Positions 11,472 to 23,275 of a DNA stretch of 64,000 nt are shown one piece after another. Position 1 is the first letter of the stretch; the number at the start of each line of letters is the position of its first letter. The DNA is from Nymphaea colorata (taxonomy: Eukaryota; Streptophyta; Magnoliopsida; Nymphaeales; Nymphaeaceae). The notes below the pieces were generated by a model. The model saw only the letters and a list, made by a program, of their open reading frames with translations. It was not told where the DNA came from and searched no databases. Position numbers and translations under genes: made by a program. The stretch spans positions 1,741,001-1,805,000 of the forward strand of contig NC_045142.1 in assembly GCF_008831285.2 (NCBI RefSeq), in the 5' to 3' direction.

Positions 11472-14400
11472 CTACTGTAATTGGTAAGATGAAAAGCTGA
11501 AGCCAGACCTGCCTTCACATGTTGCCTTCAGTTCTAGCTTCTGAAATGGGCTGCCAACAGCGACAAACTAACAGTTAGAAGGGTTACAGCATGGACTCGT
11601 CCGTTTGATGGAGTTTGACTATGCAAGCACATAAAGATAATGACCTCAAGTAACTTCTTTCCCGTAACCAAAAGCTAGTGCTAAGTAATTACCTGCTATG
11701 AGGGTCGTAATAGAAGCCACTGATAGACCCGTCGCTGCATGAGAAACAGACGTAGTAGAAACCGGCTATAGTTAGGCCGCAGTCTTTTCCCACATTCACA
11801 AAGTATTGCTCTTTCCATCTCTGCATATGGTTAAAATTACATTTCTGAGATAAATGTCAAAAGAAATTCATAACTGATTTGTTGGAAATATCAGATGAAA
11901 AATGAAGTACCATAAAAATGTATGGGTAGTTACTCAGGTCCAGTGATTTACCACCATCAGCCTCTACTTGGTTCTATCAGATGAGGAGAAAGGAAAAGAA
12001 CCATAAGATGCATACTAGGTCAAATAATTGAAACATCAAATAATGCCACCAAATATAAGCATCAACATACCAAAAGGGGCATAAATGAGTTAAACTTAGA
12101 CCAGTGCCGCACATCATTCTGTGGCCTGTCAAACAAATACAATTTAGAGCCGATTTGAAGAAGTCGGATGCCAGACTTTACAGCTTCAAGTTCTTATAGA
12201 TGATTCAGTGCTTTCAAAGAGAAAAAGCATGGGAAAAGTATTCAATATCTATTTAGAATGGAATCATGCACACAGCAGCATGACAGCATACAGAGGTCAA
12301 AAGTCAATGAGTAACAAGAACTTCACATACGTTGCTTCCCACTTCCCAGTGTAAAATGTATAGTTCTTGTTGTCCACAATCTCTCCTTCCCAGAATGTGA
12401 CCACCTGAAACACACATAAACATGCTTTAGTATCTCATTTTCCCTAGTGAATCTAAAACCATCATGTTGTCCGCTCGGATAATTGTATAGGAAATAAAAG
12501 AATTAGCAAAAAGTATGATCTTGATATAAAATTACTCAAAACTTACATTAAAAAGATCAACATCTAAAATGAGTGGCAATATTCATGCATATAGACATAG
12601 TGGGAAAGAGGCAAGGAAGACGGAAGATTGTGGTTTCTAGTGGGCAGTCTATGACTCTATTTTAAGGGCCACTGGTGTTCAAGTAGCTAAAACTAAGCTC
12701 AAATCCCTCTTAATAAAGTGAAGCGCAACTGCATATATCAAACTCTGGAGAATGATACCAGCATCCACCATACTTCGGTCCAAGAAGAAGTTGGACTGGA
12801 GTCTAAGACAGTCCTATGAAATAAGGAACTAAAGCAGAAGGTATTTCACTGAGAACATTAACAGGTAACAACTTTCATGGTAGCTAAAACATGGCTGTTC
12901 AGAACTTCATAAATCACAAAGAGGAAAAAAACTCAACACTGGAAAATTTCACCTAGTTGACTGTGAACCGTCCATACGGCCCAAAACCTTTACAAACTGT
13001 AGACAAAGTCACAAAAACTACCTTAACGTTTCTTCTGATATCAGGCCGATTCACACAAGCAAGAACATTTTTGGTGTAGTAGAAAGCCTTCTCAGTAGAA
13101 CGCCCTTAGCTTTATGTTGTTAATCACCGTTTCCAGGTTTAGCAGCACAAACAGAAGCATACTTGCTTATGTAGTATCTATGAGTGTATTCCACATTTTG
13201 CAAGTTATTGAATGTTTTCTCTTACAGGAGAAGCATGGTCATAAGTTTAAAAATAGGAAACAGAAAACTTCAACAGTGTTCGTGAATCTGTCCCAAAGTC
13301 TACAAGCTTTGAAGTTTCAATTTATCATCTTTAATATCATTACAGAATTATTTTTACAAGTCTCATCAACTTTTCCACGAACATTGGAGTGGACAGTATA
13401 AGCATCAGTTTTTCACAAATTGCTATAAGTATGCATTTGTGCACATAAGATTTGAGTGCTTAACTTTGTTGTAAAGGTTATCCCTATCGTACAATATCTA
13501 ACGTATAAGTCCAAAAAAGCCATAAGATATGCATATTTGTGCACATAAGATTTGAGTGCTTAACTTTGTTGTAAAGGTTATCCCTATCGTACAATATCTA
13601 ACGTATAAGTCCAAAAGAGCTATAAGATATGGGCACGATACACAAGCAATTTGTGTATCATGCCTGTATCAGAATGATACGGCCGATACAGGCCATATCG
13701 TATGATACGTGCCTGTTTATTGGAGAAATGACCTATTGCTCTAAGAATAAAGACAATTAAAGATTACCCCCATCTTAGGCAATGGCATACAACATATGAT
13801 TGTCAGAAAAGGTTAAAGCTGTTTACCGGTGTATCTGCTAATGGCACGTTTAAAGCTTCCATTGTGCCACATAGATAGCCATGCTCAAAATCACAACCTT
13901 GTATCCTCACATTCACCCTCCATGCCTCATCTTTCAACACATTGGACACATTTTGAGTTCCTGAAAAAGCCTGCACACAAGGGTTAAAAAACTAATTCCA
14001 TTTAACATGCTGTTAAGCCACCAGATGAACATTAAGTTATTTATTGACCTCAAAGGCAAATGCATCAGATATAGTTTCTGAAGAATTCAGAGATAATTAT
14101 GGAATTACTTACTTGTCCTACAGACAAAAGGGAGCAAGCTGGAGGAAGAGAATGTCCAGAATTTGCACCTTGAAGGCAGAGAAGTTTCATCAGAAATGCA
14201 TTTCAGGAACCAAGGAACACACAAATAAATCTCATTAAAAGTTTTTAAGGCCTGACAGAGTCCTGAATTCATGGAGAAGCTTGAAACAACATGCCACAGT
14301 TGACATGCTCGATCAGCTTCATCAAAGCATGTGACTATAGAATATTAGTCTGTTAGATACACTGAATGTCACATTTAATCATCGTCGACATGGACGTAAG

Positions 14401-15859
14401 CACATAAACTGACATAAGGCATATTCCACACTATCTTTGATTAAACAGATGCCAATGTATCGAGTCCAGTGGACTAGCTACTAAATGGAAAGGGTATTCC
14501 ATGGCACTTAGGTTCGCTGCATACGTGTGGGAGTAGTTAATATGTTACCAGGAATTTGGAGGATAGAAACACAAACTTGTAGTAGAGAAAAAACCAGCTG
14601 ATTCCATGTTAATGCTTCGCACTGGATGCATTCCCTGGTCCCAAAAGAGAACCTAACAGAGTTGAGTGATATTTCTCCTCAGTAGCCCAAATATCCCCAA
14701 ACCACTTCCCTCGAACAGGCAATCGGATCATTTATCTTTTCATGAGAACCATCTGACTTCTTGTTATGCTTGATATCTGCTCCATCGTCTACTCGTAGAA
14801 AAGTACCTATTATCCAAGCTTCTCTTCAGTAACCGAAATGTTCCTAAAACCCTTTTGGCATAAATCTCTCTTCTGAGATTTTATGATCAACGAACATAAG
14901 AACTCCTATGCTTTAGTATGTCCTTAAGATGCCTGGAGGATGGTCATATTGTAACACTAAACAGTTTATGAACAATTATTATTCGTATAACGACAATTAC
15001 AAATTGAACATCTCTACTTCCAAAGGAGTCGCTTTTTTTCCAAAATTCACACCCAAGAATACAAGCCACAAAAGACAACACAAACCAGTGAAATCTAGTC
15101 CTACTTAATAACAACTCCAGAGCTATCAAACAACGGCTTGGAGGCTACGCTATCGGGTTGAACTTCATCAACGGAACTAAAGAAGCTTAAACCTCCAAAA
15201 ACCCCACCAAGGCTACCATTCTATCTAACGGAGGGAAAGTAGCCAATCGAGCCCGCCAAAATCATAAAAATGCAGATCTAGTCCAAGTGAATGCCCAAAA
15301 AAATCAGTAAAATCGAATATCACGCTTATAGGAGAATTGAAAGAAACAAAACAATCGGCTCCATACTTCAAGCGCGAAATAATAGATGAAGAACCTAGCA
15401 GAACTGAAGAACAAAGATCTCTCAATTAGAGAGAAGACTAACACAACAAGAAAGGAGCTTCGAGTATCTCTTCAACACTGCGACAATCCAAAGAGAAGAA
15501 AAGTGCCCATAATCCAAATTCAGAAGGGAAAGATGTAGCTTGCAGCAAAAAAAAAAAGAAAAAAAAAATAATGGGTTTGATAGAAACCCCATCTGCTCAA
15601 CCGTTCGATCAAAGCCATAAAAGCGATTAATCAGGAATCAGCACGAAAATATCTGGTTTCAAGTTTTCAATACAGCATCGAAGTCAGAGATCCGACGGAA
15701 GAAACACCAAACAGCATAGTGCAGAACCTTCACGCAATATAGCCCGAAACTAGCAGTCGGCCAAAATTTTGAAACAACAGAGGACCAAGAGGCACCATAA
15801 GAGATCGAAGTACCTGAAACTTGAGCGGGAGGCAAATTCTCCGCCACTCTGACCGGCAT
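11472..15859 (-). CDS. GID4: GID4 homologue, substrate receptor of the GID/CTLH E3 ubiquitin ligase
   Basis: Eight small exons: 15859..15814, 14168..14113, 13970..13827, 12404..12331, 12125..12071, 11973..11911, 11820..11693 and 11550..11472. All are GT-AG and phase-compatible, giving 214 residues. GID4/Vid24 folds as a beta-barrel that recognises N-terminal proline degrons and recruits substrates to the multisubunit GID (CTLH) ligase. The core is clear: WRVNVRIQGCDFEHGYLCGT, TFWEGEIVDNKNYTFYTGKW, NYPYIFMRWKEQYFVNVG, AGFYYVCFSCSDGSISGFYY. The plant-type N-terminus (MPVRVAENLPPAQVSG, then SLPPACSLLSVGQ from the 56-base second exon) and C-terminal GFSFSSYQLQ are present. Intron 3, between exons 3 and 4, contains a 100-bp tandem duplication. 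In yeast GID4 targets gluconeogenic enzymes; plant substrates are not inferable here. The protein looks complete. Confidence 0.93.
13435..13632. repeat. 100-bp tandem duplication in GID4 intron 3
   Basis: Two adjacent copies, 13435..13534 and 13535..13632, are nearly identical, differing at about three positions near the end of the unit. They are followed by a palindromic GATACG/CGTATC-rich stretch (13633-13710). Low divergence suggests a recent event. Confidence 0.9.
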
Positions 15860-16056
15860 CCTGGAGATGCCGATTCGTCTCTCCTGTTCCTTCCACTTTC
15901 TTCGACGGCTCCACAGGGTTGCCTTGCCGGACGTATACCTTCGAAAGCAAAATGTCATTTCAGTCAAACTCCCATCATTTGCTCATAATGCAGACAACAG
16001 GTCACACATTTCTAATTCTTCGGATACATACCAATAATGCCAATGTCACTAGCGCC

Positions 16057-16145
16057 CACTACAGGAAATAGTTTATATATTAACATGCCACTGTTGTGAG
16101 TGACAAGTAACGCGGCACTTAGATTTACTGACGGCGTCTAGGCCC
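16057..16145 (+). mobile_element. CACTA-like terminus fragment
   Basis: It begins CACTACAGGAAATAG, the terminal motif of plant CACTA (En/Spm) elements, and continues into a sub-terminal-like CTGACGGCGT stretch. No opposite end or target duplication was identified, so this is a fragment or chance. Confidence 0.3.
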
Positions 16146-16669
16146 CATATTGAACTATTTTCCTTTTTTTTTAATCTTAAAATTAATTTGATAAGTATTT
16201 TAAAATGTTTATTAAAATGAAAATGGCAATTTTTCGAACTCCTGATTAAATAAAAGAACAAATTTATTCGAGCAGCATGAATGAGGTCCATTTTCATCAT
16301 GAGTTGAGCTCAAGTCAATATAACACGGCCACTCGGGCTTACCTCATGAACTGTTTGATTAACAAACAAGTAGAACTTAAACTGGATCCTAGCTTGAGTT
16401 TGTAGTTAACGATTACGACATAATAAATGTATAATTTTATTTTGAAATCTTAAGTTGATTTTTTGTTCACGAATAAATTTTAAAAATAAAGAAAAAAAGA
16501 TAATTAATTTAACAAATAAAAACACATATTACTAGTAAAAATGTTGTTGGTTTCTCTCTCTCCCCCCCTAAAATCCCTAATGTTGTGACAAGGGAGAAAA
16601 CCCACCGGCCGGCAAGGGTACCATGACCTTGCACTAGTGCAATCAGCACCAACTTGAATTGCTTATAGT

Positions 16670-16844
16670 AGTGGCAGAGCCAAGATTTTTCATCTGTGGT
16701 ACACTTGTGCAGGTGACACAACTTTGATGTGCAGTGCATATAAATTTAGAGTTATAACAATGTGAAGTTAACACATTGTAATGAAATTTTTGATGCGCTG
16801 GTGCGGGCAATGACCCACCCCAGCCAACAAGTAGCTCTGCTACT
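16670..16844. mobile_element. Short inverted-repeat element, AGTGGCAGAGCCA family
   Basis: The left end AGTGGCAGAGCCA is matched by an inverted right end (AGTAGCAGAGCTA when reversed), 11 of 13 identical, enclosing about 150 bases with a GGGCAATGACCCACCCC sub-terminal palindrome. Related copies are seen at 55796..55944 and as fragments near 42.5-42.9 and 55.2 kb. It looks like a MITE; the superfamily is not certain. Confidence 0.5.
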
Positions 16845-17331
16845 GCCTCATGGTCGTCAACCTCAGGTCCCCAAGCATCACATTCATCCATTTAGAACTC
16901 TCTTGAAACAGACAAAGCCATGGTTGTTTTACATCCGCTGAGTTGCTTGTACAAGACTTCAAGGGATAAGTGTGACCTAGAGTTAGCTCCAGACCACCAC
17001 CTTGGATTGCTTGCGGCCATTACATTTATTCGCCAACTTATCAGGCTTGTCGATATGTATAGCTGCCTCAAGGGGTGTGACATAACTGGTTGGAAGAGTT
17101 AAGCAGCTAGCGGTCTATTCAAATTTCGGTGATACCTATCCGTTACAAAATCCAATATGTGTGGAGACCCTGTGAAAGGGTGAATGACATTGAGAGTTTT
17201 CTTAATTCAAATTCAAAAGCATGCAGCTAAGTGAACGGCTGAAATTGTTCGGAACTGTAGATAAAGGTCATAGTTGTCCTTTTTCTCTGAAGTGCTGGCT
17301 TTGACTACAAAGAAAAAGGATCCAAGGTTTT

Positions 17332-17613
17332 TATGTCCACTAAAACTTACTTATTTTGGTGTTCATTCAATTACTTGATGTAATTTTAGATTGTTAATTT
17401 TAGTTGTTTCTAATGTTTGTAGCTTATATATATTGTTATTGCTATTATAGGTCGGATGGTCTATGGCCAAACCCACTTTATGGCCACTGAAACTTACTGA
17501 TTTTGATATGCATTCAATTACTAGGTGTAATTTTAACTTGTTAATTTTACTTGTGTCTAATGTTAGTAGATTATTATTGTTATTATAGGTTGGATGGTCT
17601 ATGGCCAAACCCA
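17332..17613. repeat. Tandem duplication of about 140 bp
   Basis: Copies 17332..17478 and 17479..17613 share the order CATTCAATTACT, TTGTTAATTTTA, TTGTTATT, then GGATGGTCTATGGCCAAACC at each copy's end. Divergence is modest, with several substitutions and small indels. Confidence 0.85.
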
Positions 17614-18254
17614 CCCAATGAATTGGTCAATATAGGAGCTGGTACGCAGTTAGTCTTTATTTTGAATGCTGGAGTTATCAACTTTCTCTGCTATAATGTA
17701 GCAAGCTAACAAGCATCTGGTGACATCGAAGACAAGCTTTGTATTGCTCCTGCATTGCATCTTATAAATAAAGATAAGAGGTTAGGTGGAGGCTTCAGTA
17801 GAAAACCCCACTCAATCGAAATGAAACCCGTGAAAATTTGTTACACAGGATTGCACAACATAAACACCAGAAAAGGACGCAGACTCCAAAGAAATTTGCA
17901 GTAACGAAAAGCACTGAAATTGGGAATAGATAGAATACAATTTCGACGTTATTGCTTGACGAAACATTCCCTAAAGCCTGACTTAGAACAGAAATACAAG
18001 GTAGAGAAAAGGGTACAAGCTAAAATTGATGGAGAAAGCTTCCATTGTCATCCATGGCTGTTGGATGATAGTTGGTTGCATCAGTGCAACCATCCGGTAG
18101 AGGAAGGTTCACTGCTAATTGACTGAAATTGTCTTCCCCAAACAACCACCATAAGCAATTTCTTCCATCTGAAGTTCTTAATATTTCTACCAGTGCTGCC
18201 CACTAGAGGAAACCCAGATCAAAGCTCCAATCCGGGCCTCCACCAACAGGGGTT

Positions 18255-21200
18255 CTAACCAAAGAAAGACCCTGTCTTGATGGCATCTTCATTTGCGTCA
18301 CCAAGAGCTGCCTCCTTCAGGTACTTGTCTGCCAACTGAACTCGTTTCACGTTCTCCTGTTCCTGCACCAGCATGTTGCCGTACTCCAGGAGCTTCTGCA
18401 GTGTCATGGCCGGCTGCTCGAAGGTCGGTGGCCCCTCTTTTGAGTTCACTAGCTTCTTGCCGATGCCCTCGACTCCAATGCCCTCGATCCACTTCCTCAC
18501 TTCGTCGTCGTAGACTCGAGCTCGGAGAGCGCCGAAGAAGTCTGCAACCACAAGAATTATGTCAAAGGCGAATGAATTGAGCTACCAATGTAAACGAGAT
18601 GTGGATCAGTTTAAATTTAAGCTGCCAATCTAATTTAGAGGCAGTTCTCTTTGAATGCCACACTTACAGGCTGTTGAAAGACTGGACTGAGTCTTCTGGC
18701 CATCTGCACTTCTTCGTAATAAGAAGGAAGACCAGTTGATATACTAGGGGTCGATTGAGACAGTATTTTTCCTTTTGATCATTTATAATAATCCTCTACT
18801 TCTTATCGGTTCAAATAGTCGTTTTTCGATTTACTGGTTTTGTGATAAAAAACTATAGAAATTTGTCACCCTTCCCACTGTCTCTCCGTTCAGTAAGGAG
18901 TTCATGGAGATGGTCAATTTACCAATAGATTGTCCGGGGAAAGTGTCGACGAGTTGTACGATTTCCTGATCCGGGACATTGTCTGCTTTGAAAATTCCTT
19001 TGCAGACACCAACTCTGTCTTCCCTGGTGGGTGCCCAGTAGAACTTCTCCATACGCCCATCACGGATCAATGGCGCATACAGTGTCGAGAAGTCGTTTCC
19101 GGTGACGATGATCGGCACCCGGGGGTTGTCCTGCTTGTTGTACATGCCGGGGAGCTGGACGTTCGTGGGGTTATCGGCGATGTTCATGAGGGTGGCGTTA
19201 ACCATTTGGTTGTTGACTGTGTACTGAGTGGTGCCACCCATTCTTCCTGCTCCTGCGTCGAGATCGTTGATGAAGAGGCAGCACATCTTCCCCTTCTTGA
19301 TGATGTCGGCCGCCTCACGGTAACGTTGCCTGATGAGCTTCGCCGGCTCTCCGGCGTCTCCACTTTCCAGTTCTCCGGCGCTCATCATGATGGGGCTGCA
19401 ATCAGAATCAGGAAGCAGAGAAAAGGGAGCCCAATTTTAGATACCAAAACAGGGGACGCCCAAATGTGAGCAGAGGTTCATGCCACTGACAAAGGATGCA
19501 TTAATTTTGCAATAAACGCTGCCTATGTCAGGTGACACCGGTAAAAAATTATAGAACAAAAAAGGTACCGCATAGAATAGTATGAAGAAACGGAGAATCA
19601 TATCTGCGTACAACAATAACGAAGAGAAAGGTTGACTGCCATTGTTTACGTTGTCTCGAGAACGTCAAGATCCGGTTTGAAATACAGTTTTCTTTGAGGT
19701 CAAGATTGTGGACTATTTTGAGCTCAAAATTCAGAACCCACCAAGGTGGAGCCTGCTTTTCTGACAGATTTTAGGTGTCTCTGGAAAACATCTTTCATGA
19801 AGAAATCGTATTTCTTAGGGAAAGTGTGGAATTCGAAAGTTTTTCTTGCTTATCTTCTCGAAGAAGAGGAGTAGGGAACAATACTGCTAACTACTGTGTC
19901 ACCTAGTGAAGCACTAGAACTCGGAAGCACTTAAAAGATCTGGGTTCATTCACGTTCAGAGTTTTTAGCTCGAAAGAGAGGATATAAGAAAGTGACTCAC
20001 TTAATTCCCATCTTGGCAAACACAAGTTCACACTGGAACGATTTTCCCTGACCCTTGCCTCCCCAGATACCAAGAATGAGGGGAACCTGTCATGATTCAG
20101 TTTGAACCAGCAAACCACCATTAATCCACAGGTGAGTTTTACTGCTTTATTATAATTTGAATCACAATAAAACCAACTAGAATCAAACCTTGATGCTTGG
20201 CAGGTTCATGAAGTTCTTGGAGATGTGAACAACAAGCTTGTCCATGAAAGCTGGTGCGATGTAAAACCCGCCCATTGTGTTGTCAAGGTTGTACCTGAAT
20301 TTCATTTTATGAAAGAGATCAGAATATTAACCTTTTCCCATTCTGCTGCTTAATTTTAGGGGCAGTACTTGGTTCTCATCAACCTCTGAGACCTTATTGT
20401 CATGAAAGTGCAAGTACCCATTTCTCCCTGATCTCAACACCAATGAAGCATGTATAATTTCATTGCATTAATTTCTTTGAGATAGAGAACGGGATAGAAG
20501 AAAGAAGTGGGAGTCGAATTCATCATTTCATGGTAAAATTAATGGCATATATCTCTTTGAGATGGAGAATATAATAGAAGAATGACAGTGGGAATTGAAA
20601 TTGGATATGATGCACTTACTGTCGAAGACCTTGACTGAGGTACTCATAAGAACTCATGACAGCAAAGTGAGTCCCAGTGCCCATTGGTGCCTGGAACAAT
20701 GAGTCAACCATACCCTTTCCTCTGGTGATATCTTGTTGGTCATCTGAGACATCAGTGACAAGGCCCCCCCATCTGTCCTTGCCGGTCTGTTTGGTCTCAT
20801 CTTCCTCCTGAGCTGCCACCACCTTAAAGCCGCATGCCTGTTGGCGGATGCTGACCAATCCGGAGTTCACCCTCTTCAAGCTGCTGCCGAGGAATGAAGA
20901 GCTTGAGATAGATGGTACAGACCCTGAACCAGGCCTGTTCAACTGCATGCCAAAAACGGAACAGTATTTCAGCAAAGATATGTTTTCTTGAGTCCAATTC
21001 TATACTCAAATTCGTGAATAAAACCCCATCCATGGTTTAAGTTCAAGATTGAAGAAACAAACAGATTCTACTCTTGATCCGACAAAAACTGAACATTGGT
21101 GAATTTGGTGTGGTTCGTTTACTTGAAAGTGGACTAGAGTATCTCATATTTACAATAGCAGACACTGAATTAATATAAACGTTCCGTGCACATATATAAG

Positions 21201-21746
21201 ATATATATCTAGACAACAACTTTACAAATATGATCGATCATTGGGAAGATGTATCTTCAGTAAACATTTCATTGAATTGAATAAATTAGGTTTCCTCACT
21301 CTTGCAAGTAATTCTCACATTTGCACAATGCAACTATAACCACTGACAACAGTATGATTGCGTCAGATGTAATACTGAAACAAAAAACAAGTGCTTCTGC
21401 TCTAGATAATGGAAAGTTAAAAAGAAAGTTTTCAAGCTTTCGGATGAGCAGGAGGTTAACAACCCGACACCCGAATCGAGGTCCTGGATTGCATTGGGAC
21501 CAGGGTGGAATACGATACACCCTTAAATTGCTACCTTTATGGTCCAATACAGTAGGAGTAGCCCCCACCAGAACCGAACAGGCGATGTGTTTTCTACATG
21601 TCTATGTTTGCCTGATCAGCTACGCTATATCGCTTGAGCCAAAGAGAAGCCTAAGCATTATTTTCCAAACATTCAAAACACTAGAACAGCCGAAAGTAAA
21701 TCACCGTGGTTGCTACATTCACAGCGCCGGCAAACGCGGTGGCCAT
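18255..21746 (-). CDS. RCA: Rubisco activase, chloroplastic (short, beta-type C-terminus)
   Basis: Six exons: 21746..21705, 20942..20620, 20294..20189, 20086..20001, 19395..18923 and 18541..18255, all phase-compatible, 438 residues. RCA is a stromal AAA+ ATPase that removes sugar-phosphate inhibitors from Rubisco active sites. The first 42-base exon encodes [14 protein letters not shown], the start of the transit peptide, split from the rest by a 762-base intron as in other plant RCA genes. The mature part includes [20 protein letters not shown], Walker A GGKGQGKS (about 166-173), Walker B LFINDLDA (about 226-233), [20 protein letters not shown], then VDTFPGQSI joined across the last intron to [18 protein letters not shown]. 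It ends KTGSFFG and stop, so the redox-regulated cysteine-bearing alpha extension is absent from this reading. Upstream, a CTATAAG box lies at about 21825-21831, 80 bases from the ATG. Sequence and length are typical and the gene looks intact. Confidence 0.97.
21480..21650 (-). mobile_element. Candidate tRNA-derived SINE fragment
   Basis: On the minus strand, TAGCGTAGCTGATCAGGC resembles a pol III box A and CTGTTCGGTTCTGG a decayed box B some 40 bases later. A roughly 55-base stretch is about 75 percent identical by eye to one at 56.2 kb on the same strand. It lies in RCA intron 1. No poly-A tail or target duplication was identified. Confidence 0.35.
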
Positions 21747-21824
21747 GATCCCAGACCGGTGCTACTGAGCTCTAATCTCTTTTCTCTTTTTGAGTACAAG
21801 TGGGAGACTCTGTTCTAGCAGGAA

Positions 21825-21831
21825 GTCTTAT
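21825..21831 (-). promoter_or_regulatory. TATA box of Rubisco activase
   Basis: On the minus strand the sequence reads AACTATAAGAC about 80 bases upstream of the start codon, a sensible TATA position for a short leader. Confidence 0.5.
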
Positions 21832-22547
21832 AGTTGGAGCTCTCGACTGCAGTTTGTGGCGTCTAGTGCCCATAATTCTGTGGTTGGCCTCATGTTTCCC
21901 TGAGATCCACACAATGAAGATTAGCTGTTGACACATGGCAACACCTGAATCCAGTGCCCATTTGGGATAGCTGATGAAGAAAACATACACCTCTAGCAAG
22001 GATCTTGGAGAGAGGGTGGCCAGGGATGTTGGGTTCTTATGGTCCACTTAAATATGGTATGAAAAAATTGCATAATCATGCATGGTAACGCTTCATGACA
22101 ATGTAAGCCGTCAAATCATAAAGTCCCAACATTGCCAGATTGACATCACCCATTTGTGGCTTGCAATTTAGTGAGCAGAGAAAATAGTAAGTTCGATATA
22201 TTTAGTGGTTTTATTCAATTGATGTAGAATTACATGATCGAGTGTATAATTCTGGATCTTATTTCATGAAGAAGCTCCATCATACATCAATATGTATGCT
22301 CATATGAGAGCGTTCTCAACCTCAAAAAAGAAAGTTGGTAGGTGCGAAAAGAAGAAAATAACATAAATTGTTAAATGTTAGAGACTTTTCGAGCCACAGA
22401 GGGACAAGTTAGATGCGGTGGCCCCTGCCTGCCTTCACTTTTCTTCTCTTTTCCTTTTTGTTCTAACTCTACGTGTGGTTCAGGTGCTGCTAAGATCAGA
22501 ACCACACAGCTGTGACTCTGTAGGTGGGACTTTTTTGTTGCAGGGGA

Positions 22548-22680
22548 CAAACTATAATTCAAAATTTTAACATAGAGTCGAAGTAAGATTTTTCAAAATT
22601 TTGTGTATAACTTGAACTAGAACTTCTCAAATTTACATAAACTTTGTTAAAAATTTGAAAGGATAGGGGCGCCATGGCCC
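22548..22680. repeat. Dispersed repeat fragment shared with 42.0-42.2 kb
   Basis: It carries a run of TTCAAAATTTTAA, TTTTTCAAAATTTTGTGTAT, GAACTAGAACTTCTCAAATT blocks in the same order as 42036..42160. By eye the two are about 70 percent alike. It ends next to a GC-rich GGGGCGCCATGGCCC motif. Family not identified. Confidence 0.5.
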
Positions 22681-22997
22681 TGCCTCCTCCCCTGCATGAG
22701 AGAGAGAGAGAAAGAGAGAGAGGGTTCACAAGGACTTGTTGATCCAAACCATATGGAGTAAAGGAAGAAGGTTATATTCATGGAATCGAACATGCATTGT
22801 GCATTCTATCGCTAAATTTAATGACCAAGAAGCCCTTGAGGGGTTTAAAGGACGAGACCTCTCCTTAAGGGCCAAAAAGGAAAGGAGTAAAAGTTGCTTT
22901 TCATAGTATCCTTTTCTTTTTTATAAATAACTGAAATACACCACCTTTCTTAAGGCTGTGAGAGGGGTCGAACATATGTGTGCCTGCTCAGTCTTGA

Positions 22998-23275
22998 AAG
23001 GGGGTGGGCATCCGGCCGGACCGGCCCAATAGCTCGGGTCTCAGCCCGGCTCGGCCCGTTTGATAATAAAAAATTATTTTTAATTATAAAATAATTATTT
23101 TTAATAATATAAATATAGATTATTAAGTTTAAAGAACAATAAAAAATATTTTTTATAAATTATTAACGGGCAGGATTGGGCCGGGCCGGGCACAGGCCCC
23201 GGCCCGGCTCGACAACCCGTTTTCTCGGCTCGGGTACTGGGTACCCGACGGCGGCTCGGCCTGATACCCAGGCTT
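22998..23275. mobile_element. GC-rich hAT-like MITE
   Basis: An 8-base near-perfect target duplication (AGTCTTGA 22990..22997; AGTCCTGA 23276..23283) flanks a 278-base element. Its inverted ends read AAGGGGGTGGGCATC and, reversed, AAGCCTGGGTATC. Long CCGG/GGCC-rich sub-terminal inverted repeats surround an AT-rich centre. Eight-base duplications and GGGTGGGCAT-type ends fit non-autonomous hAT elements. No coding capacity. Confidence 0.7.

Larger units (their letters stand above)
15860..18254. other. Gap between GID4 and Rubisco activase
   Basis: No gene is seen. It holds the GID4 leader and promoter (15860-16050), a CACTA-like terminus at 16057, a small inverted-repeat element (16670..16844), a 147-bp tandem duplication (17332..17613) and 3' flank of the activase gene. 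Confidence 0.55.

Noticed and set aside
13633-13710. CRISPR-like or structured RNA from GATACG palindromes
   Set aside because: Only a short local palindrome inside a plant intron; no regular repeat-spacer pattern.
18930-19469. 179-codon plus-strand frame opposite RCA exon 5
   Set aside because: Antisense shadow of a conserved AAA+ exon; no independent signals.
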